A DNA stretch of 64,000 nucleotides from NCBI GenBank assembly GCA_963781285.1, contig CAWAFI010000018.1, positions 1-64,000 on the forward strand, written 5' to 3'. This document shows, piece after piece, positions 53,787 through 61,773 of this stretch (the first letter of the stretch is position 1; every line of letters begins with the position of its first letter). A program made the translations under genes and the position numbers. The notes beneath the pieces are model-generated. The model was not told where the DNA came from and ran no database searches. It saw only the letters and a program-made list of their open reading frames with translations. This DNA is from CAIWHR01 sp963781285 (GTDB lineage: Bacteria; Pseudomonadota; Gammaproteobacteria; Burkholderiales; Casimicrobiaceae).

Positions 53787-54579
53787 ATGGCACCCCATAG
53801 ACCGGGCCGCAGCATCGAGAACGCATCGTACGTGCCCTCGCAGGGCAGGTCGCGCACGGCTGCACCTGTACGGCACAGTCCCCATCAGAATCATCTGCTC
53901 AACGCCCTGCCGACCGGCGATTTCGCAGCGGCTCGCATCCCATTTGGAGCTGATACCGATGAGGCTCGGTGACGTCCTCTATGAATCCGGGGCCCAGTTG
54001 CGGTACGTCTATTTCCCCACCACGTCCATCATTTCGCTGCTGTACGTCATGGAGGATGGCGCGTCGGCCGAAATCGCGATCGTGGGCAACGAAGGCATAC
54101 TCGGCATATCCCTGTTCATGGGGGGTGACACCACACCCAGCCGCGCGGTGGTGCAGAGCGCGGGGCATGGCTTCCGGCTCAAGGCCGAATTGCTCAAGAA
54201 TGAGTTCGGGCGTTTCGGTCCGACGATGCATCTCCTGCTGCGCTACACCCAGGCGCTGATCACGCAGATGGCGCAGACCGCGGTCTGCAATCGGCACCAT
54301 TCGGTCGACCAGCAATTGTGCCGGTGGCTGTTGCTGAGCCTGGACCGTTTGGCATCGAACGAACTCTCCATGACGCAGGAATTGATCGCCAACATGCTGG
54401 GCGTGCGCCGCGAAGGTGTCACCGAGGCCGCCGGGAAGTTGCAGGACGCCGGATTGATTCAATATCGCCGGGGCCGGATCACCGTGCTCGATCGCCCCGG
54501 TCTGGAGGCGCGCTCCTGTGAGTGCTACCAGGTGGTCAAGACGGAGTTCGATCGTCTCCTGCCCTACGTCGTCAAGTAG
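53787..54579 (+). pseudogene. Crp/Fnr-family regulator (copy 2), N-terminal frameshift
   Basis: A paralogue of the regulator at 8963. The short first frame gives HQNHLLNALPTGDF, and after removal of one base near 53924 the second continues RLASHLELIPMRLGDVLYES, YVYFPTTSIISLLYVMEDG, QMAQTAVCNRHHSVDQQLCR and the winged helix MTQELIANMLGVRREGVTE. If translation starts at ATG 53960 (MELIPMRLGD) an almost complete protein of ~206 residues is made, missing only the first ~20 residues. It is followed ~210 bp later by a third copy. The effector is unknown. Confidence 0.8.
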
Positions 54580-54789
54580 CTCTCCGAACCTCGTTCCTAC
54601 TGCGCCGCGATCCGCCGCGCCTTGTCCTTGTGTGCGGTAGCGCGCAGACGGGGCAGCGGCGCGGTCGTACTCTACTGGCAATCGCAGAAGGTGAGAGCGC
54701 GCTTGCATCGTCAGCATCGGGCATCGGAATTGCGCCCAATTCTCCGGGTGCCGACGGGTGGTTTTCACCGACTCCCGAGGAGAGTAACG

Positions 54790-55497
54790 GTGCCACCGAC
54801 CCAACGCGTCCCCGCGGTCAATCGCCTGCTCGAGGCGCTGCCGAGCAGCGACCTGCGCCGAATGCTTGCCGGCTGCGAAACGGTCGAGCTTGTGTTCGCC
54901 GACGTGCTATACACACCCGGGAAGCGCCTTAGCCACGTCTATTTCCCCACCCGGAGCTTCATCTCGCTGATCATGCCGGTCGACGGTTCTGCTTCCCTCG
55001 AAGTCGGTCTGATCGGAAACGAAGGCATGTTCGGGATTCCGCTGGTGCTCGGCGTAGACGTGTCGCCAGTGCGTGCGGTGGTACAGGGCGCGGGATCTGC
55101 GTTGCGAATGGACGCCGCGACCTTCTGCCGCGAACTCGGACGCAGCCCGGCGCTGCAACGCGAGATCGACCGCTATGTCTTCGTCCAGCTGAGCCAGCTC
55201 GCGCAGACGGCGGCCTGTACGCGCTTCCACGTGGTCGAGGCGCGGCTTGCCCGCTGGCTGCTGATGACTCAGGACCGCGCGCACGCGGACACCTTCCACG
55301 TCACGCAGGAATTCCTGGCCATCATGCTTGGCGTCCGCCGAGTCGGCGTCACCAAGGCTGCGAGCGCCCTGCAGAACCGCAATCTGATCCATTACAGCCG
55401 CGGCGACCTCACGGTTCTTGACCGGCGTGGACTCCAGGCCGCTTCCTGCGGCTGCTACAAGGCAGATCGGGAATCGTACGATCGCATCCTCGGCTAG
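54790..55497 (+). CDS. Crp/Fnr-family transcriptional regulator (copy 3)
   Basis: A 235-residue regulator with a GTG start at 54790 behind GAGGAGAG. The beta-roll reads FADVLYTPGKRLSHVYFPTR and SLEVGLIGNEGMFGIPLVLG, and the winged helix FHVTQEFLAIMLGVRRVGVT. It is more divergent from copies 1 and 2 than they are from each other, so the tandem pair did not arise from a very recent duplication. No Fnr cysteine cluster. It may regulate the phasin gene 87 bp downstream; this is inferred from position. Confidence 0.87.
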   Translation: MPPTQRVPAVNRLLEALPSSDLRRMLAGCETVELVFADVLYTPGKRLSHVYFPTRSFISLIMPVDGSASLEVGLIGNEGMFGIPLVLGVDVSPVRAVVQGAGSALRMDAATFCRELGRSPALQREIDRYVFVQLSQLAQTAACTRFHVVEARLARWLLMTQDRAHADTFHVTQEFLAIMLGVRRVGVTKAASALQNRNLIHYSRGDLTVLDRRGLQAASCGCYKADRESYDRILG

Positions 55498-55583
55498 GCA
55501 TCCTCGGCTAGTCGTTCCCGGGGAAGGCATCGTCCGTTGGCATGGCGGTCCATGAGCGCGCTTTCCAACCATCAAGGGCAACA

Positions 55584-56072
55584 ATGAAGCGAAACGTTCG
55601 TAACGTGCTTGGCAATCCGTTCCTGGCGTGGACTGATCTGGCGTGGAAGATCGGCGAAATGTCGATGGCCTCCGCGCAGGTCATCGCCCACCGAACGAAG
55701 CGTATGGCTGCATCCGGTCCGCTGCCTGGCGCCCGTGACCGAAAGGAATTCACCCGGATGGGCCAGGAGAAGGTCGAGGCGGCGACCGAGTCGGCCCGCG
55801 CCATTGCGGCACACTTGACGGCGATGAACCTGAAGTTCGGGGCGCGCGCGTTAAGATACATGGTGACTGGGACCACGGCGCTAATGTCGCTGGCCGCGAG
55901 TCGCAGCGTGGGACAATCCATCACCCGCCAGGCGAAGCTCGCGGAGACCCTCTCGCGGTCCGCGAAAACCGCCTCCGAGCTTTCCGATTCGACCGCGCAG
56001 CTCGCCAGACGCGGCCTCAAGCCCATCCGTGTCCGTGCGACCGCTAACGCCAGGCGCCTCGGCAGGTGCTGA
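55584..56072 (+). CDS. Phasin, polyhydroxyalkanoate granule-associated protein
   Basis: A 162-residue amphipathic helical protein. FLAWTDLAWKIGEMSMASAQ near the start, FTRMGQEKVEAATESARAIA and the following helices agree with Burkholderiales-type granule-associated phasins, which coat polyhydroxyalkanoate granules. ATG 55584 (MKRNVRNVLG) is preferred over 55542. Its presence suggests that the host makes polyhydroxyalkanoate storage granules. It follows a Crp/Fnr-like regulator on the same strand. Confidence 0.75.
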   Translation: MKRNVRNVLGNPFLAWTDLAWKIGEMSMASAQVIAHRTKRMAASGPLPGARDRKEFTRMGQEKVEAATESARAIAAHLTAMNLKFGARALRYMVTGTTALMSLAASRSVGQSITRQAKLAETLSRSAKTASELSDSTAQLARRGLKPIRVRATANARRLGRC

Positions 56073-56181
56073 CGCTCGTGCGGTGTCCGGGAAATACTCG
56101 ACGCAGACCTTGTGCTTGTCTGCGCGCGGAGGCGGGTCAAGGGACCACTGCATAAGTCGCGCGCGGTTGCGACGGTGGCTT

Positions 56182-56459
56182 TAGCAGCCTGATGCAGAAC
56201 CCCTCATGAGCCGCGTTTCGGACGAGATGGCCCCGTATACTAGGCGCGAGCCGCGTCGAATAGCCCATGCATATTCGCAAGGTGAGCAACGACGTAGACG
56301 GGGCCATATCGTCGAAACCCGGATGGGCAGCGGGTCGGCGGGCGGTCTGCTTTGTCGCAGCTCGCTCGTGTGGGGTCGACCACACGTCGCTCGCTGCTTC
56401 GCGCATCCCATCCCGCCAATCCGCTGCGCGGCCATGACGGGTTTTGCATCAGGCTGCTA
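56182..56459. repeat. MITE-like element with 21-bp inverted ends
   Basis: The left end TAGCAGCCTGATGCAGAACC (56182-56201, continuing one C) and the right end (56439-56459) are inverted copies of 21 bp with one mismatch. The 278-bp interior has no gene with recognisable features. No clear target duplication is seen. It may be a non-autonomous transposon or a remnant between two ends of an insertion sequence. Confidence 0.65.
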
Positions 56460-56551
56460 GAGATGGGATGCCTCAGTTGCCAAATGAGGCGAGGAGAAGC
56501 TAATCGTCGACCCTCTTAGCAAGCATGTGCCCTGCTGGGTTCGGGGCTGGC

Positions 56552-57313
56552 CTAGTTGTTCGTAGCATTCGAGCGGGCGATCACAATCACGGGGCTACCG
56601 GATCGCCAGGTCCGTGGGGTGGCTTCGTTGAAGACCGTCATTGAGCCGTCACGGAAGCGGACCGTGAATTCATAGGTTTTTCCCGTTAGAGTATTAACGG
56701 CGATTGCGCTGCCGGACGCACGTACGAATGCATTTCCCGCGCCCGTAACGTCGACATTGTCCCGCCCGCCGGCATCGCCCGATCCATCGATCTGCCGAAC
56801 GGATTCGACGACACCACACTCAGGGCACCATGCCCGGTTTCGACGGTTGATCGTAACCCGCGCTAAAGCGAGAGGCGCTTGCAGGTTCTTGGTCTGCGCG
56901 TCTTCGGATGCGCCCGGCGCTGCCCGATCCTTGGACGGCGTGCCCTCGTCTGGAATGTTGGCGTACGAGGCCGGGATCGGGCGAGCGATCGCAACGATGC
57001 CCGAGGCCACCAACAAACAGGTGGAGATTGCAGCTATCCAAATCGGCATGCGCGCCGGTCGTTCGCAGTGTGTCCGAATTTCGATTTCCCCTTGGTATGC
57101 GCTGCTACGAGGGACGCTCGCCTCGGGCCCGTAGGCAATCCATCGGGTGCCGCGAGGAACTTCGCCAGGTCGCAGAGAAAATGCAAACCAAGCATGACCC
57201 TGCGACGCAGCGGTGTCAGTACGGTAGCGCACACTCGGTGAAGCCATTGGGCGACCTCTTTTGCGCCGTAAGTGCGTCAACGCACCGACTACCAAAGGAG
57301 TCGCGGCCATCAT
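56552..57313 (-). CDS. Membrane-anchored protein with SlyB-like C-terminal domain, hypothetical
   Basis: Up to 253 residues (alternative start 57247). One membrane helix lies near residue 95-115 (IWIAAISTCLLVASGIVAIA). The C-terminal ~90 residues contain CPECGVVESVRQIDG and TYEFTVRFRDGSMTVFNEAT, which resemble the beta-domain of SlyB/glycine-zipper lipoproteins (CGVVxSV...Y-x-V/F-x-V-R), but the glycine zipper itself is replaced by a short insert. No function is assigned. It is divergent from a small membrane-protein gene. Confidence 0.6.
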   Translation of the reverse strand: MMAATPLVVGALTHLRRKRGRPMASPSVRYRTDTAASQGHAWFAFSLRPGEVPRGTRWIAYGPEASVPRSSAYQGEIEIRTHCERPARMPIWIAAISTCLLVASGIVAIARPIPASYANIPDEGTPSKDRAAPGASEDAQTKNLQAPLALARVTINRRNRAWCPECGVVESVRQIDGSGDAGGRDNVDVTGAGNAFVRASGSAIAVNTLTGKTYEFTVRFRDGSMTVFNEATPRTWRSGSPVIVIARSNATNN

Positions 57314-57333
57314 TGTCGCGATCAGAGTGAACC

Positions 57334-57603
57334 ATGAAGACTTGGCTGGCGGGATTTCGGGAAGCAGGCAGCTTCATCGCTGGGCTCTTGATCGGCCTCT
57401 CAATCGTGGATCTGGTGTTTGCGATGTCGATTGCGGTTCCCAGCGATTGGCAGATGTGGTGGGTCGTCGGCGCGCCCGTCATACTCGCGCTCGGCTTCAC
57501 ACTGCAGGTCGCCGTCACTGCCAAGCCGCGGCACCGGCGTACGACAAGCCAGGAGCTTGGAGCCTTGCCCATCGGATTCATGGAGTTGAGCCGTGAACGG
57601 TGA
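57334..57603 (+). CDS. Small two-span membrane protein, hypothetical
   Basis: An 89-residue protein with two hydrophobic segments (GSFIAGLLIGLSIVDLVFAM and MWWVVGAPVILALGFTLQVA) and an Arg-rich C-terminal tail. Overlaps the next small gene by 11 bp, so the two are translationally coupled. No family recognised. Confidence 0.55.
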   Translation: MKTWLAGFREAGSFIAGLLIGLSIVDLVFAMSIAVPSDWQMWWVVGAPVILALGFTLQVAVTAKPRHRRTTSQELGALPIGFMELSRER

Positions 57604-57811
57604 GCCAGCGCTTCCCGGCGACAGAGCCTCGCGCGCATTGCGTGACAGGTTTCTCAACGCGCTGGACGCGGACGACTATGCCGCACTTCGGGCCCTATCC
57701 GCCGATCTTCGAAACTGCACCGACATCCTGCCACGCTCCGTCTGCGTATCGCTTGGGCTACCACGCGGCAGTACGTACGCGACAGCCGCAATGACCATCG
57801 TCGCGTCATGA
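57593..57811 (+). CDS. Small conserved-looking protein, hypothetical
   Basis: A 72-residue protein beginning at GTG 57593, with GGAG upstream. ALRDRFLNALDADDYAALRA and CTDILPRSVCVSLGLPRGST form a compact helical protein with two Cys; similar short proteins occur in proteobacteria as I recall, without known function. Coupled to the upstream membrane protein by an 11-bp overlap. Confidence 0.5.
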   Translation: MNGEPALPGDRASRALRDRFLNALDADDYAALRALSADLRNCTDILPRSVCVSLGLPRGSTYATAAMTIVAS

Positions 57812-58001
57812 CACGCGACCATCGCGTCTGAGCGCTAGCGGCGCAGATCCAACGAGTGACGAGGGACCACTCGGACCGAGCGCCCCGAGCGGGCGCCCGC
57901 GTTGTGAACCCGCACGTCGCGTGTTTGCGCGGCCGCATCCGCCGCGGCCGCCTCGAGATTCGTGGTCGAGCAGGTCGGGGATCGGGTATCAATATCGGCA
58001 A

Positions 58002-58781
58002 CTAGAACGTGCCGGGGAAGGCGCCGCCGTCGATCAGGATGTTCTGGCCGACCAAGTACCCGGCGTGAATGCTGCACAGGAACGCGCACAGGGCGCCGAA
58101 TTCGGCCGGAACGCCGACGCGGCCCGCTGGCACCGCTGCGCACGTCGCGGCCAGCGCGTCGTCGAAGTTTGTCCCCGTCGCCTTGGCGCGCAACGTTGTA
58201 ATGTTCCGGAAGCGGTCGGTGTCGAACGAGCCCGGCAACAGGTTGTTGATCGTCACGCCATGCCGCGCGACCTTGCGGGCAAGGCCGGCGACGAATCCGG
58301 TCAGGCCGCTGCGCGCGCCGTTGGACAGGCCGAGCACGTCGATCGGCGCCTTCACCGCCGCGGACGTGATGTTGACGATGCGGCCGAAGCGCCGGGCGAT
58401 CATGGCATCGATCGTCGAGCGGATGAGCTCGATCGGCGTCAGCATGTTGCTATCGATCGCGCGCAACCATGCATTGCGGTCCCAATCGCGGAAATCCCCG
58501 GCCGGCGGCCCGCCCGCGTTGTTGACCAGGATGTCCGGGTCCGGACACGCCGCGAGCGCGGCGGCGCGTCCTTCCGGCGTCGTGACGTCGCAGGCGACCC
58601 AGGTCACCGAATGCCCGGCAAGTGCGCCGATGTCTTCGGCCGCGCGCCGGACGTCGGTTTCCGTCCGCGCACAGATCGTCACGTCGACCCCCTCGCACGC
58701 CAGCGCTTCCGCGCAGCCACGCCCCAGACCCTTGCTCGCGGCGCACACCAGCGCCCGCCTTCCCTCGATGCCCAGATTCAT
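58002..58781 (-). CDS. Short-chain dehydrogenase/reductase, atypical active site
   Basis: A 259-residue SDR-fold protein. The cofactor motif is ALVCAASKGLGRGCAEALAC, with NNAGG and the substrate loop further on. At the position of the catalytic YxxxK the sequence is LGLSNGARSGLTGFVAG, so both Tyr and Lys are replaced, while Ser (NITSAAVKAP) is present. This atypical subfamily is known and may catalyse different chemistry or bind ligands only. It lies 60 bp after the DUF6454-type gene on the same strand, so the two may be cotranscribed. Confidence 0.87.
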   Translation of the reverse strand: MNLGIEGRRALVCAASKGLGRGCAEALACEGVDVTICARTETDVRRAAEDIGALAGHSVTWVACDVTTPEGRAAALAACPDPDILVNNAGGPPAGDFRDWDRNAWLRAIDSNMLTPIELIRSTIDAMIARRFGRIVNITSAAVKAPIDVLGLSNGARSGLTGFVAGLARKVARHGVTINNLLPGSFDTDRFRNITTLRAKATGTNFDDALAATCAAVPAGRVGVPAEFGALCAFLCSIHAGYLVGQNILIDGGAFPGTF

Positions 58782-58841
58782 GGATGCACGACCTCTTACG
58801 TTTCGACACCAAGCATCAGACCGGCGGGCCTTTCGGACAGA

Positions 58842-59804
58842 TTACTTGACGTCCGCCTCGTAGATGTAGAGCGTCGACTTGCCGTCCTCTGGCATGAAGT
58901 ACGCGCGCAGGCCCGTCGCCGTTGCCTCGATCCAGAACGGGTTCTGCGTCATGGGCAGACCGGACTCGGTCCAGAGTTCGATCGGCATCTGGCTGACCGC
59001 TTGATCGGAGCGGAGATCGACGATCTCGAAACCCCCCAAGGGAAACCGCGGACCGTCTTTCTTCATCTGATAGTTGTTGAGCCCCGAACACAGCATCTCG
59101 CGCCGTCCCAGATACTTGCAGTCCTGGTAGTCGATATAGCCGGAGCGGTTCGGCTTGCGCAATTGCTCCGACGCCACGTTGGCGTTGGTGACGCGACCCT
59201 CATCGTCGAGCGCAAAACGATAGAAGCGACGCGAACCCCAGCTGACGCCGTGCAGCGTCTTGTCATCGGTGTTGTGCACGATGCCGCCGACATGATCGCC
59301 GTAACGAAACACCTCGGTCGCCTTCATCGTCGCGGGATCGACGCGGTAGACGATGGCACGGCTGTTGGGACGATATTCGGCGACCGGCACCCAGATGTAG
59401 CGTCCGTCGTAATCGATGCCACCGGGGTGATAGATCGATCCTTCGCCAAGCGGCAGGTCGGCCAGGAGCTTGCCGGATGCGTCGAATTTGAACAGGTGGC
59501 CTGCGCCTTCTCCCGTATCGCGGTCGTAGCCGTCCTGCAGCTGCGGGTAGCGCTTGGTAGGCGTCTTGATTTCGACCGACGACACGTAGAAGGTGTCACC
59601 GATCTTCACCATTCCCTGCGGATGCTGGGTGTCGAAACCGACCGCAATGGCGGCTACCTGACGCCATTGCGTGCCGCGGGTCAGTTGCTTGACACGGTCG
59701 CTGACGACCGTATCCGGGCCGGCGGCTTCCGCCAGAGCGGCCACCGTCGTGATGCCCACGGCGCACAATGCCATGAGCGACGGACGAATGCGGATCTGCA
59801 ACAT
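58842..59804 (-). CDS. DUF6454-type secreted protein
   Basis: A 320-residue exported protein with a signal peptide (LMALCAVGITTVAALAEAAG). The mature part has beta-propeller-like repeats of short motifs (HPQGMVKIGDTFYVSSVEIK; YHPGGIDYDGRYIWVPVAEY; TLHGVSWGSRRFYRFALDDE). This order of segments is that of DUF6454 proteins. The role is unknown; such propellers often bind small ligands. First gene of a probable pair with the atypical short-chain dehydrogenase. Confidence 0.8.
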   Translation of the reverse strand: MLQIRIRPSLMALCAVGITTVAALAEAAGPDTVVSDRVKQLTRGTQWRQVAAIAVGFDTQHPQGMVKIGDTFYVSSVEIKTPTKRYPQLQDGYDRDTGEGAGHLFKFDASGKLLADLPLGEGSIYHPGGIDYDGRYIWVPVAEYRPNSRAIVYRVDPATMKATEVFRYGDHVGGIVHNTDDKTLHGVSWGSRRFYRFALDDEGRVTNANVASEQLRKPNRSGYIDYQDCKYLGRREMLCSGLNNYQMKKDGPRFPLGGFEIVDLRSDQAVSQMPIELWTESGLPMTQNPFWIEATATGLRAYFMPEDGKSTLYIYEADVK

Positions 59805-60219
59805 GGTCTCCTCCTGTGGGTCTCATCCGTTCATGGAACGGTGATCCGTCCCTCCCGGGGCGAAGTTCGCAGCGCAATGCCACGGTGCGCTGCCCCGTTG
59901 GCGTCGCCGTTTCCGAGTGGGCAGCGCGTGCGCTAATGCTTCCCCATGTGCCTGCTTCCCGTGTCACGGTCACGCGGCGGCAGGCTGCCAGACGTGACGC
60001 AATAGCGCTAACATATTGTAGAACACATTCCCGCGGACAAAGGACACTGTTCTTGGCCCTGCGGAAACCTTCTGATTGAAGGTCACGTACATGGGTCAAC
60101 CGATTGCTCGGGCGATGCGAGGCGGATGATGCGAATCCTGGAACAACTTCGGCGGCGGCGATGGGCCTCGGTCGCCTCGCCGATTTCTCGGTACCTCGGT
60201 CCCCTGATTCAAGAAGAAC
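59805..60219. other. Intergenic stretch of ~415 bp
   Basis: A divergent region between the DUF6454-type gene (minus) and the DUF6519 gene (plus). AACATATTGTAGAAC near 60007-60021 is a possible -10-like A/T patch. No gene or clear repeat is seen. Confidence 0.5.
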
Positions 60220-61683
60220 ATGAAAGGTGATTTCTCGCGCGACAGCTTCGACCGCCGCAATCACTACAGCGGCGTGCTGATGCAGGAGGGGCGCGCCCAA
60301 ACCGATGCCGACACGAACGAACAGGGCGCAATCCTGCGCGAGGCCGTGCGCGACGTCGCCCGTGATGTATTTGGCGCGCACGGCGGCCCCGGCGTCGGCT
60401 GCGGGTTCGAAATCATCACCGCGCAACGACTGGCGCGTCTGACGCCGGAGGTACGTGCAGCGCGATGGTTCGCAATCGAGCCCGATTCATCGCGGCGCGC
60501 GGTGCTTGCGGCGGCGGTTGCGACCGGCGATGCCGTCATTGGCGCCGGTCGGTACTACGTCGATGGCGTGCTCGCCGAAAACGAACGCGCCCGTCTGTTG
60601 ACCGAACAGCCAGGTTTCGCGCGCGCGTGTCCAACGACGGACGACTGGAACGGCGACCGACCTTGGTTGGCGTTTCTCGATGTGTGGGAACGGCACGTCA
60701 CCGCGCTCGAAGCCCCCGACATTCGTGACGTGGCGCTGGGTGGCGCCGACACGTCGACTCGTGCGCAGATCGTCTGGTGCGTGCGCATCCTCGCGGCGGA
60801 CGAGCGCGACGCCCCATTCGCCGTCGAGGCGTTGCTGGCGCTGCCGCCATTGGGCACAGGCAGACTGCGTGCCCGCACGACGACGGATTGCGCATCGACC
60901 GCTGCCGGTGGCTATCGCGGCACAGAGGACCGACTCTACAGGGTCGAGATCCATCGTGGCGGCCGCGCGGGCACAGGCGGGGGGGCCACGTTCAAATGGT
61001 CGCGCGACAACGGCGCCGTGGCATATCCGATTCGCAGCGTAACGGACGGGGAGATTACGCTGGGCGAATTGCAACGCGACGGTGCCCGCAGCCTCGCGGT
61101 TGGCGATTGGGTAGAGTTCAGCGACGACGCCAGCGTCATGCGCGACGAGTTCGGCGTATTGGCGCAGGTGGTCGGGATCGATCGGAAAACGGACGCGGTG
61201 GCGCTGCTATTACCGGGTGGTGGCATCATTGAAGACGCCGTCGGCAACGTCGATCTCGCCCGTCATCCGCTGCTACGGCGCTGGGACCACGCGGGACGGA
61301 TGGAAGATGGCGGCGCGTTGCCGATCGTCGAGCGGGACGACACGCCAGAGGGTCGCGCGGAAGGCTGGGTCGGCTTCGAGGAGGGTGTCGAGGTGTGGTT
61401 CGAGGGCGGCGGCGTATACAAAGCGGGCGACTACTGGACGATTCCCGCGCGTGTCACCACGCGCGACGTCGTCTGGCCACAGCAACGCGACGCCGACGGC
61501 CGACCCGAAGTGGACGCGGCCGGCGCGCCCGTGGCTGCGTTGCGGTGTGCCACGGGCCCGCGTCATCGCTTCGCACCTCTGCTTTTGTCGCGGCCCGGCG
61601 CGACGCCGGGCGAACCCGAGCTTGTGGATTGCCGGAGGAGGCTGCGCTGCGCATGGCTGGAGGATGTCGATACAGCCGATTGA
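60220..61683 (+). CDS. DUF6519 domain protein
   Basis: A 487-residue protein beginning MKGDFSRDSFDRRNHYSGVL and MQEGRAQTDADTNEQGAILR, the recognisable N-terminus of DUF6519, which begins with a short MKGDFSRDTF-type motif. The rest is beta-rich, with GGATFKWSRDNGAVAYPIRS. DUF6519 proteins are often encoded in phage-tail-like or contractile-injection loci and may be structural; no tail genes are present here. Ribosome binding site AAGAAGAAC precedes ATG 60220. It stands alone between the DUF6454-type gene and the amine oxidase. Confidence 0.8.
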   Translation: MKGDFSRDSFDRRNHYSGVLMQEGRAQTDADTNEQGAILREAVRDVARDVFGAHGGPGVGCGFEIITAQRLARLTPEVRAARWFAIEPDSSRRAVLAAAVATGDAVIGAGRYYVDGVLAENERARLLTEQPGFARACPTTDDWNGDRPWLAFLDVWERHVTALEAPDIRDVALGGADTSTRAQIVWCVRILAADERDAPFAVEALLALPPLGTGRLRARTTTDCASTAAGGYRGTEDRLYRVEIHRGGRAGTGGGATFKWSRDNGAVAYPIRSVTDGEITLGELQRDGARSLAVGDWVEFSDDASVMRDEFGVLAQVVGIDRKTDAVALLLPGGGIIEDAVGNVDLARHPLLRRWDHAGRMEDGGALPIVERDDTPEGRAEGWVGFEEGVEVWFEGGGVYKAGDYWTIPARVTTRDVVWPQQRDADGRPEVDAAGAPVAALRCATGPRHRFAPLLLSRPGATPGEPELVDCRRRLRCAWLEDVDTAD

Positions 61684-61773
61684 CCCTCGCGCGTGTTGCA
61701 GGCAAAGTCATGCACCTTTCGCCGTCGACCGGACGTTCATCCCGGCGTAACGGCGATCTCGGGATCGCGACCT

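Noticed and set aside
57921..59936. A 671-codon plus-strand frame opposite the SDR and DUF6454 genes
   Set aside because: Antisense of two genes with recognisable cofactor and signal motifs.
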